The notes beneath the pieces are model-generated. The model saw nothing but the letters and a program-made list of their open reading frames with translations. It ran no database searches and was not told where the DNA came from. From Acidimicrobiales bacterium (lineage in GTDB: Bacteria; Actinomycetota; Acidimicrobiia; Acidimicrobiales; Palsa-688): 60,885 nucleotides of DNA. Shown piece by piece: positions 23,912 to 31,080 of the stretch (position 1 is the stretch's first letter; each line of letters begins with the position of its first letter). The stretch lies in NCBI GenBank assembly GCA_019241495.1, contig JAFAWZ010000273.1, forward strand, positions 1-60,885. The letters run 5' to 3'. The translations under genes and the position numbers were made by a program.

Positions 23912-26171
23912 CGACGCTTCTGGCGGGCAGGTTGGCGAAGGTGGTGACCCCGCCCGAGACGAAGCGGGCGATCTCGTCGGCCCGGTACCCGAGCTCGGAG
24001 AGTATGGCCTGGCCGTGCTGGCCGGGTATCACGGGAGGGCCCGATGGGTGAGCCGGTGTTTCCGAGAAACGGATCAGAGCGCCCAGCTGCTCGGTCAAAC
24101 CCCATATGGGATGGTCATATCTCGCGAGCCAGCCACCTTCGAGGCCCTCGTCCTCATCGAGCCATTTGTGAGTGAACTCACGGTCGGGAACCTCGCTGGG
24201 AACGCCGTGACGCTCGCAGCGGTCGACGCACTCCGTCGTGCTCAACCGCTCGAAGGCCGCGCCGAGCACCTCGGCCAGAGGCCCCGCATTCGATGCACGT
24301 GAGGCCCCATCGTGAAAACAGGGGTCTCTGGTGAGTCGATCAAGATCCAGTGCTGCGGTCAGGGCCAGCCAATGGAACTCCGAGACGCACGCGATGCAGA
24401 TCCATCCGTCCGCCGTGCGATAGAGGCGATAGAGCGGTCCCAACCCGGTTTGGTCCCGGTCGAGGTGGGCCCGGGTCGCCTCTTCGGAGCCAGGTGCCAT
24501 GAAGGCATCCGACGAGAAGAGCGCGCCCACGCTGAGCAGGTCCGTTTCGACCAGCTGCCCCTCACCGGTAGTCAGGCGTTGGCGAAGCGCCTGCAGCACG
24601 GCGACTACCGTCAGAAGCCCGGCGCCCTGATCGACCATCCCAAACCGAAGCCAGGTCGGCTTGCCGCCGTCGGGTGCCGCACCCTGCTCGTGGTCGAGCC
24701 CGCACATGGCCTGAGCCATGGCGTCGGCGCTGGCCCGAGACGCAAGCGGGCCCGTGGGTCCATAGCCGGTGAGATGGCAATACACGACGCCGGGATTCAT
24801 GGCCCGAACCCTCTCGTATCCGATCCCGAGGCGTTCGGCGACCCCGGGACGCATGTTGTGGTGCACGACGTCGGCCTGGACCAGCAGGCGGTCGACGATC
24901 TCCCTGCCGTCTGCGGTCTTGAGGTCCAGTGTGATCGAGCGCTTCCCCCGCTGGCTTCCCGCCCAAACCTGGGTCTCTGCCGAACGAGCAAGGGTCGTAT
25001 TGTCGACACGGATGACATCGGCCCCCAGATCGCTCATGATCATCGGACCGAACGGCCCGGCAACCGCGATACCGAAATCGAGGACGCGGATCCCGTGAAG
25101 GGGGGCAGGCCAACGCTCGCCACTTGTTACAGACGGCCGGCTCGCCTCGGGCTTCTCCATACGGTAGAAGCCGGCAAACTGCTTCGTCACTCCGACACCT
25201 TCGACCTCGACGTCGGCCACGAGCCGGTTGTGGAGGATCTGCTCGTCGTAGAACGCTTCCTCCACCGACAGCACCGGCGCGCACCTCAGGTCACGTTCAT
25301 TGAGGGCCTTCAGCCATTGGTCACTGGCCAGTTGGAGGTACAGCTCCTGCTGAGATGACTGATAGTCACGTATCTCATCACAGGTCCCGGTGGCCGAACC
25401 CCGGACCGGGTTGGCATCCAGCCCGAGGATCTGGAACAGCTGATCCGCCGCTCCAGGAGTCGGGTGGAGCCACCTGCCGTCGCCCGTTTGGAAGCAGGGG
25501 GTGTTGCTGACGCCCGGGCAGCGGTACGAGTGGTCGAAGCCAGGTGGAGGATCGGCGACCCGGCTCCGGTAGAGGGCGGTCCAGGCGAGGACACCGTCGA
25601 ACAACGATGTCTCGACGTGCTGGCCCACGCCGGTCGCGTCGCGTGCCAGGAGGGCCGCGTTGATGGCGCAAGATGCCAGGAAAAAAGCACCCAGGCTGGG
25701 CAATGGGGCATGCAGGAAGACAGGACCGGGGCGCCAGCCCGGTTGCTCCCACTGCATACCGGTCCGGGCCTGTACCAAACCGTCGTATCCGGCGCGTCTG
25801 CCATGTCGAGACCCGCGCGGATAAGCGGAGATCGTGCAATAGACGAGATCCGGCTTCGACTCCCGCAGGGTCTGGTAATCCACGCCCAGGGCCTCGGCCA
25901 CCCCCGGGCGGTAAGCCGCCACAACCACATCGGAGGCGGAGGCCAGATCAATGCACCGCTGGCGATCAGCCGGCTCCTTCAGGTCCAAGCGGACCGAGTC
26001 CTTGCCCCGATTCCACACCGCGTAGGCGGGCAACCGGGACAGCGGATGTGAGCCTGGCCGCTCGACCCGTGTGACCTGGGCCCCGTAGTCAGACATGAGC
26101 ATGGTCGTCATCGGGCCGGCCACGCCGAGGGTCAAGTCGAGAACCCCCACCCCTTCCAACGGACCCCTCAC
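23904..26171 (-). CDS. Tandem double-domain type III CoA-transferase (CaiB/BaiF)
   Basis: 755 residues from GTG at 26171 (VRGPLEGVGVLDLTLGVAGP; frames further upstream would run through the operator palindrome). It contains two full CaiB/BaiF units: residues 1 to about 345 and 353 to 755. Both start with a G(V/I)xVLD block and include RPGVAExLGx. The second unit has FGMVDQGAG with Asp514 at the position of the catalytic aspartate of formyl-CoA transferase. In the first unit that stretch reads HAPLPSLG (154-161), without Asp. Bacterial type III enzymes move CoA between carboxylic acids via an aspartyl-CoA thioester, as dimers of interlaced subunits, so this fusion may work with one active and one structural half. 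Confidence 0.85.
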   Translation of the reverse strand: MRGPLEGVGVLDLTLGVAGPMTTMLMSDYGAQVTRVERPGSHPLSRLPAYAVWNRGKDSVRLDLKEPADRQRCIDLASASDVVVAAYRPGVAEALGVDYQTLRESKPDLVYCTISAYPRGSRHGRRAGYDGLVQARTGMQWEQPGWRPGPVFLHAPLPSLGAFFLASCAINAALLARDATGVGQHVETSLFDGVLAWTALYRSRVADPPPGFDHSYRCPGVSNTPCFQTGDGRWLHPTPGAADQLFQILGLDANPVRGSATGTCDEIRDYQSSQQELYLQLASDQWLKALNERDLRCAPVLSVEEAFYDEQILHNRLVADVEVEGVGVTKQFAGFYRMEKPEASRPSVTSGERWPAPLHGIRVLDFGIAVAGPFGPMIMSDLGADVIRVDNTTLARSAETQVWAGSQRGKRSITLDLKTADGREIVDRLLVQADVVHHNMRPGVAERLGIGYERVRAMNPGVVYCHLTGYGPTGPLASRASADAMAQAMCGLDHEQGAAPDGGKPTWLRFGMVDQGAGLLTVVAVLQALRQRLTTGEGQLVETDLLSVGALFSSDAFMAPGSEEATRAHLDRDQTGLGPLYRLYRTADGWICIACVSEFHWLALTAALDLDRLTRDPCFHDGASRASNAGPLAEVLGAAFERLSTTECVDRCERHGVPSEVPDREFTHKWLDEDEGLEGGWLARYDHPIWGLTEQLGALIRFSETPAHPSGPPVIPGQHGQAILSELGYRADEIARFVSGGVTTFANLPARSVDA

Positions 26172-26183
26172 GTGAACCCCCCT

Positions 26184-26205
26184 ATGTGGAATAGTGGTTC
26201 CACAT
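26184..26205. promoter_or_regulatory. Candidate TetR operator, site A (divergent promoter)
   Basis: Perfect 8-bp inverted repeat ATGTGGAA-TAGTGG-TTCCACAT between the start of the CoA-transferase gene (26171, minus) and the DUF35 gene (26239, plus). It can serve both promoters. Core TGGAA-N6-TTCCA is shared with the site at 23182-23201. Confidence 0.75.
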
Positions 26206-26238
26206 CGCGAACTGTACAGCACAGGGGGTTCGGTCAGC

Positions 26239-26709
26239 TTGAACGAAGAGCCACTACATCAGGTGACCCTCTTGGAGGCGCCCACCTCCTGGCAGGGTCC
26301 GGTCCCCGCCATGGATCCGCTGACGGAGCCCTACTGGGACTCGCTGCGCCAGCACCGCCTGGCTCTCTTGCGCTGCAGGCAGTGCGGCTACTGGCTCCAC
26401 TACCCCGTGCCGGCCTGCCGCAAGTGCCTCTCCGACGATGTCGAGTACCAACCGGTGAGCGGGAAGGGATCGATCTACACCTTCAGCGTGGTCCACCGCG
26501 AGTTCGGCATCCACTTCCCGATCCCGTGGGTCGCCGCGTTCGTCGAGCTGGTCGAGCAAGACGGGTTGAGGTTGCCGACCAACATCGTCGGGTGCGCCCC
26601 CGACGAGGTGTCGATCGGGATGCCGGTCCAGGTCACTTACCGGGACTACGAGGATGGCCTGACACTCGCCCTGTTCGAGCCCGATGTCGGCGGCGGGTCG
26701 GGACGATGA
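26239..26709 (+). CDS. Zn-ribbon/OB-fold (DUF35) acyl-CoA-binding partner protein
   Basis: 156 residues from a TTG at 26239 with AGGGGG about 10 nt upstream; a GTG further in is possible. The fingers CRQC and CRKC (about 46-65) form the rubredoxin-like zinc ribbon of the DUF35 family. The OB-fold follows (GKGSIYTFSVVHREFGIHFPIPWVAAFVEL). DUF35 proteins bind and position thiolase-like partners; the best known pair is the Ltp2 aldolase with ChsH2-DUF35 in steroid side-chain breakdown. It overlaps the thiolase-like gene by ATGA, as expected for complex partners. Confidence 0.88.
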   Translation: MNEEPLHQVTLLEAPTSWQGPVPAMDPLTEPYWDSLRQHRLALLRCRQCGYWLHYPVPACRKCLSDDVEYQPVSGKGSIYTFSVVHREFGIHFPIPWVAAFVELVEQDGLRLPTNIVGCAPDEVSIGMPVQVTYRDYEDGLTLALFEPDVGGGSGR

Positions 26710-27884
26710 CGGCGCGTGATGGAATCGCCGGCCGTGTGGTGGTCGCTGGTGTCGGTTATGCCGCGGTCGAGCGCAACAGCGGAAAGAGCGAGATACAGCT
26801 CACCGTGGAGGCGGCCAAGCAAGCGCTCCACGACTCGGGTATGTCGGCCGGCGACGTGGACGGTCTCACGTCATTCCCCGACCGCTCCGGGGGTGACACC
26901 TTCTCGGGGCCGCTGATCGACCACGTGCAAGCCTCGCTCGGCCTGAACCTCAGATTCTGGCAAGCGGCGGGCAACGGGCCGGCCCAGCTGTCGTGCGCCA
27001 TAGTCGGGGTGCACGCCATTCTGGCCGGGACGGCTGACGTCGTGCTCTGTTACCGGACTGTCCTGGCGCAACCCCGAATGAAGGTGGCCGCCAAGCGAAC
27101 CGGTTCGCTGGCGTGGAACGACGCGGCCTTCACCGCTCCCTACGGGAGCGCGGGCAGCGCCCCGAAGTGGGCGATGGTCGCGACGCGGTACATGCACGAG
27201 TCCGGTACCCGCCCCGAGCACCTCGCCGCGGTAGCGATGAACAACCGTTTCCACGCTCAGCTGAACCCCCGGGCGGTCTGGCACGGCCAACCGCTTACCA
27301 TCGACGAGTACTACGCGTCGCCACTGGTGGCCACCCCTTTACGGCGGGTCGACTGCGACATGCCCATAGATACGAGCGTCGCCATCATCCTGGCCCGGGC
27401 CGACCGGGCGGCCGGCCTCCGACACCGTCCCGCGTTCGTCGAAGCACTCGCCTGCCCGCCCGGTCCCATGGCCACTCACGATCTCATGCCGGACTTCACC
27501 AAGGGCGCGTCGTATTACGTCGGCAAGGAGCTGTGGGCCCGCACCGGACTGAGCCCAGCGGACGTGGACGTGGCCCAACCCTACGACGGCTTCTCGTTCC
27601 AGGCCTTGCAGTGGTTGGAGGACATGGGCCTGGCAGGACGAGGGGAGGCCGGCGACATGGTCGCCGAAGGTCATTGCCGGGTCGGCGGTCGGCTGCCGAT
27701 CTGCACCGACGGCGGCCAGCTCGGCGTAGGTCGCTACCACGGGCTCGAGAAGCTGGCCGAGGCAGCCCGCCAGCTGTGGGGTGGGGCTGGAGAAGCACAG
27801 GTCGCGGGGGCCGAGGTGTCCCTCGCTTGCGCCGGCGGTGGGCCCAGAGGCGCCGCTATCCTCCTGACGAACCAGGCGACCTGA
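26706..27884 (+). CDS. Thiolase-like lipid-transfer protein (SCP-x/Ltp2-type, probable retro-aldolase)
   Basis: 392 residues. VVVAGVGYAAVERNSGKSEIQLTVEAAKQALHDSG opens the thiolase fold, with late blocks YDGFSFQALQWLEDMGL and GGQLGVGRYHGLEKLAEAARQL and the C-terminal CAGGGPRGAAILL. The nucleophilic Cys position of true thiolases reads AAGNGPAQL (about 87-95) and has no Cys. This is the pattern of Ltp2-like proteins, which cleave beta-hydroxyacyl-CoA by retro-aldol reaction rather than by thiolysis. It is coupled to DUF35. Expected reaction: release of a ketone/aldehyde and propionyl- or acetyl-CoA from an activated substrate; inferred from family. Confidence 0.82.
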   Translation: MTARDGIAGRVVVAGVGYAAVERNSGKSEIQLTVEAAKQALHDSGMSAGDVDGLTSFPDRSGGDTFSGPLIDHVQASLGLNLRFWQAAGNGPAQLSCAIVGVHAILAGTADVVLCYRTVLAQPRMKVAAKRTGSLAWNDAAFTAPYGSAGSAPKWAMVATRYMHESGTRPEHLAAVAMNNRFHAQLNPRAVWHGQPLTIDEYYASPLVATPLRRVDCDMPIDTSVAIILARADRAAGLRHRPAFVEALACPPGPMATHDLMPDFTKGASYYVGKELWARTGLSPADVDVAQPYDGFSFQALQWLEDMGLAGRGEAGDMVAEGHCRVGGRLPICTDGGQLGVGRYHGLEKLAEAARQLWGGAGEAQVAGAEVSLACAGGGPRGAAILLTNQAT

Positions 27885-27888
27885 GAAG

Positions 27889-27921
27889 CTGTCGCAAACT
27901 ACTTCGAGGTGGAAGACTTGG
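27889..27921 (+). repeat. Copy of the end of the 39.9-kb hairpin element
   Basis: GAAGCTGTCGCAAA followed by CTACTTCGAGGTGG closely matches the right end (read inverted) of the hairpin element at 39888-40018, which reads GAAGCTGTCGCAAA-ATTACTTCCAGGTGG. Only this one end is present, between the thiolase-like gene and the cupin, and it contributes the cupin's translation start region. Confidence 0.55.
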
Positions 27922-27923
27922 CC

Positions 27924-28403
27924 ATGCTTGATACCACGTCCATCCCTGCTGCGCTCCACCGGGGAGCTGACGACCTGCCCTGGGTCGACTTGGGCGACGG
28001 GTCGTTCCTCCAGCTCCTCCAAGTCGACATCCGCCAGGGGCTCTGGGTGGTCAGGAACCGATTCCTGCCCGGAACCGAGATCGTCAGGCACAAGCACACC
28101 GGCCCCGTGTACGCATTCACCAAATCGGGAAGCTGGAAGTACGCGGAGTATCCGGAGGTGAACCGGGCCGGGTCCTTCCTCTACGAGCCGGCGGGCTCCA
28201 TCCACACTCTCGTCGTCCCGGCAGACAACACCGAGGACACACTCGCCAACTTCGTGATCGTCGGCGCCAACCTCAACCTCGACGACGAGGACCATGTGAT
28301 CAGCGTCTACGACGCCGGCTCGGTGCTGCGCTTCTACCTGAAGGAATGCGCCAAGCTGGGCATCGACCGGCCTGACGTCATCGGCATCGAACAGGCTGCG
28401 TAG
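27924..28403 (+). CDS. Cupin similar to 2,4'-dihydroxyacetophenone dioxygenase
   Basis: 159 residues, ATG at 27924 with GGAAG 8 nt upstream; a GTG at 27909 is in frame. The cupin motif 1 lies in PGTEIVRHKHTGPVYAFTKSG (metal ligands His-x-His and a later Glu/His), and EPAGSIHTLVVP supplies the motif 2 His. The opening ALHRGADDLPWVDLGDGSFLQLLQVD and YDAGSVLRFYL are characteristic of the DAD family, which cleaves the C-C bond between a ketone and its hydroxymethyl group with non-haem iron. The exact substrate is unknown. It is 39 bp after the thiolase-like gene. Confidence 0.8.
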   Translation: MLDTTSIPAALHRGADDLPWVDLGDGSFLQLLQVDIRQGLWVVRNRFLPGTEIVRHKHTGPVYAFTKSGSWKYAEYPEVNRAGSFLYEPAGSIHTLVVPADNTEDTLANFVIVGANLNLDDEDHVISVYDAGSVLRFYLKECAKLGIDRPDVIGIEQAA

Positions 28404-28424
28404 AGCCCAGTCCGGGCCTGAGAG

Positions 28425-28589
28425 ATGCGCGCCGCCCGGCTGGCCGGCGACTCGGTCGAGATCGTGGACATCGCCGAGCCCGAGCCGGGCCCGGGCGAGT
28501 TGCTTCTGCGCGTCGCGCTGGGCGGGATCTGCGGCAGCGACCTGCACGCTCGAGAAGCCGGCATCCCGGTCGTCGACCCCCGCAGGTGA
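28425..28589 (+). pseudogene. Zinc alcohol dehydrogenase (GroES-like), N-terminal fragment
   Basis: 54 codons from an ATG: MRAARLAGDSVEIVDIAEPE, then PGPGELLLRVALGGICGSDLHA, the typical first 45 residues of medium-chain zinc dehydrogenases, with the catalytic-zinc Cys in GICGSDLH. Similarity ends at about 28555, and the frame stops at 28589. About 300 residues are missing. What follows is the end of the oppositely oriented nitrate reductase gene, so this is a scar of a deletion or insertion at the border of the catabolic island. Confidence 0.85.
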
Positions 28590-28602
28590 AGACCCCCGGT
28601 CC

Positions 28603-31080
28603 TCAGGCCGGGCGAAGACGAACCGCGCAGACCTTGAACTCGGGCATCTTGCTGATGGGGTCGAGCGCGGTACTCGTAAGCCGGTTGGCCGAGCACTCGC
28701 CATCCCAGTGGAAGGGAGCGAAGACAGTATCCTGGCGGATGTCGGAAGTGAGGTCGGCTCGGAAGACGGCGGAACCCCGGCGACTCTCGACTACGACAGA
28801 TGAGCCCTCGGCGATGCCGAGCCGGCCGGCCAAGAGGGGATGGAGCTGCAGGAGCGGAGCGGGCTTGGCGAGAGCCAGGCGTTCCAGACGTCGGGTCTGG
28901 TTGCCGCTGTTGTAGTGCTCTCGGTATCTCCCTGTGGTGAGGTACACGGGATAGTCGGCGTCGGGCTCTTCACCAGCCTGGCGATAGCCGACGGCGGCCA
29001 TGCGGGCCCGCCCATCCGGGTGCTCGAACCGTTCGGCGAACAGGCGGGGAGTCCCGCTGTGGGTGTCGGAGGGGCAGGGCCAGAAGACTCCCGGCTCGGT
29101 GTCGAGACGCCGGTAGCTGATCCCTGAATAGTCGGCCCGGCCGCCCGCCGAGGCGCGCCGGAGCTCTTCGAACACTGCTTCGGTGGAGGCGAAGCGGAAT
29201 TTGTCCGCCACACCCAACCGCTCGGCGAGCCCGGCTAGCACATCGATATCGGTTCGTACCCCCACAGGAGGCTCCAGGGCGCGTCGGCGGCGGATGACCC
29301 GACCTTCGAGGTTGGTGGTCGTACCGTCTTCTTCGGCCCACTGAGTGACCGGCAGCACGACGTGGGCCAGCCGGGCGGTCCGGCTGAGCAGCGCATCGGC
29401 GACGACGAGAAGCTCCAGGGCTTCCAGGCGTTCAGAGATGCGGCCCGCGACCGGCGAGGCGACGGAGAGATCGGAGCCGAAGACGAGCAACCCACGAAGG
29501 CCGTCGGGCGTCCCGATGCTGTTGAGCATCTGGATGGCACTCAGGCCCGGTCCAGGAAGGTCTTCAGGGTCGAGGCCCCATATGGCCGCGACCGCGGCCC
29601 GATCGGGCGGGCTGGTGATGGACCGGTAGCCCGGGAGCTGGTCGGCCTTCTGGCCGTGCTCCCGGCCCCCCTGGCCGTTGGCCTGTCCGGTGAGGCACCC
29701 GTACCCGCTCGCCGGTCGGCCCACTCGCCCGAGTGCCAGCATCAGGTTGATCAGCGCGTTGACCGTGTCGACCCCTTTGGATTGCTGTTCCGGGCCCCGG
29801 CCGGTCAGCAGCATCGACGACGACGGCCTCGCCAGCGCGTCCAAGAGCCGGCGCAGCTGGGATCTGCTCACCCCAGCGACACTCTCTACCCGGCCAGGGT
29901 CCCATGCAGACACCGACCGCCGGACCTCGTCCCAACCGGCTGTGCGTTCCCCGAGGTAGTGCCCGTCGATGGCGCCGGACACCTCCGCGAGGCACAGCAA
30001 CCCCAGGGCGACAGCCAGATCCGTGCCAGGCACCGGTTGTATGTGCAGGTCGGCCGCCTGGGCAGTGGCTGTCCGGCGAGGATCCACCACGACCAGCGTG
30101 CCACCCTGGGCCTGCATCTTCTCCACCCACTGCATGAGTGGAGGCATGGTGTCGGCGGGGTTGGCGCCCCAGAGCACCAGGGTCGCGGTGTCGGCAATGT
30201 CGGAGATCGGGAAGGGCAGGCCCCGGTCGATACCGAACGCCCGGTTCTGCGCGGCGGCCGCCGAAGACATGCAATACCGGCCGTTGTAATCGATGTTGGC
30301 GCTGCGCAAGGCGACCCGGGCGAACTTCCCGAGCAGATAGGCCTTCTCGTTGGTAAGAGCGCCGCTGCCGAACACGCCCACTGCGTCCGATCCGTGAGCT
30401 GCCTGGATCGCCTGGATACGCCCGGCGATCTCGTCCAAGGCCAAGTCCCAGCTGGCCGATGTCAGGCGGCCCGCCCGGTCCCGTACCAGCGGGTGGCGTA
30501 GCCGGTCAGGGTTGGTGATGAGCCCGACCGAGGCCCAGCCTTTGATGCACATGCGCCCTTCGTTGACCGGGAAGGAGGCATCCGACTCGACGTCGACGCC
30601 GCGGCCGGCACCGTCGAGATCGACGGCGGGACGCAGTCGCATACCGCATTGGAGGGCGCAGAAAGGGCAGTGGGTGGCCGTGCCACCCTCGTCGGGCACC
30701 TCGCCCGGAAGGCCGCCCGCGCCGGTGGTTACCGAGAGCACCTCCACCGAGGAACCCCAAACCCGAACCGGCCATACCCGAACTCCGGCGGAGACGCCGT
30801 CGAGGCATCGCCCGCTGTCGAGGTCGAAGCGATGCTTGTACATGGGCGACGCTACGTAGTCCGTGTCATCGGTGGAGCCCAGCAGCCCCCGAGCCAGGAC
30901 GTTGGCCCCCGACATCGGGTCCCGGTTGTCTATGGCCCGCAGCCGCGACGCCGGCTCACCGATGGCTTCAGAAGGAAGGAGGAAGATCGCCACCTGCTGA
31001 CCATCCACGAGGGCGGCCGCGCCGCGCCCCGGTTCGAGCTCTCGCAAAGAACAGACCCGCACCCATCGTCTCAGCGTCAT
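28603..31080 (-). CDS. NirD-nitrate reductase fusion (NirD domain + molybdopterin catalytic subunit NasA/NarB)
   Basis: 825 residues. Residues 1 to about 117 are a complete NirD domain (WVRVCSLRELEPGRGAAAL, NRDPMSGANVLARGLLG, YKHRFDLDSGRCLD), the small subunit of NADH nitrite reductase with a Rieske-like fold but no Rieske cysteines. A 20-residue linker leads to the assimilatory nitrate reductase: [4Fe-4S] cysteines C138, C141, C145 and C178; MCIKGWASVG; NIDYNGRYCMSSAAAA (molybdenum-cofactor region with Cys); TGRGPEQQSKG. The C-terminal [2Fe-2S] domain of some NasA is absent. Overlaps nirB by ATGA. The fusion physically ties nitrite reductase to nitrate reductase. Confidence 0.9.
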   Translation of the reverse strand: MTLRRWVRVCSLRELEPGRGAAALVDGQQVAIFLLPSEAIGEPASRLRAIDNRDPMSGANVLARGLLGSTDDTDYVASPMYKHRFDLDSGRCLDGVSAGVRVWPVRVWGSSVEVLSVTTGAGGLPGEVPDEGGTATHCPFCALQCGMRLRPAVDLDGAGRGVDVESDASFPVNEGRMCIKGWASVGLITNPDRLRHPLVRDRAGRLTSASWDLALDEIAGRIQAIQAAHGSDAVGVFGSGALTNEKAYLLGKFARVALRSANIDYNGRYCMSSAAAAQNRAFGIDRGLPFPISDIADTATLVLWGANPADTMPPLMQWVEKMQAQGGTLVVVDPRRTATAQAADLHIQPVPGTDLAVALGLLCLAEVSGAIDGHYLGERTAGWDEVRRSVSAWDPGRVESVAGVSRSQLRRLLDALARPSSSMLLTGRGPEQQSKGVDTVNALINLMLALGRVGRPASGYGCLTGQANGQGGREHGQKADQLPGYRSITSPPDRAAVAAIWGLDPEDLPGPGLSAIQMLNSIGTPDGLRGLLVFGSDLSVASPVAGRISERLEALELLVVADALLSRTARLAHVVLPVTQWAEEDGTTTNLEGRVIRRRRALEPPVGVRTDIDVLAGLAERLGVADKFRFASTEAVFEELRRASAGGRADYSGISYRRLDTEPGVFWPCPSDTHSGTPRLFAERFEHPDGRARMAAVGYRQAGEEPDADYPVYLTTGRYREHYNSGNQTRRLERLALAKPAPLLQLHPLLAGRLGIAEGSSVVVESRRGSAVFRADLTSDIRQDTVFAPFHWDGECSANRLTSTALDPISKMPEFKVCAVRLRPA

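Noticed and set aside
26706..27884. True acetyl-CoA acyltransferase (thiolase)
   Set aside because: The nucleophilic Cys is absent and the DUF35 partner is present; an Ltp2-type aldolase fits better.
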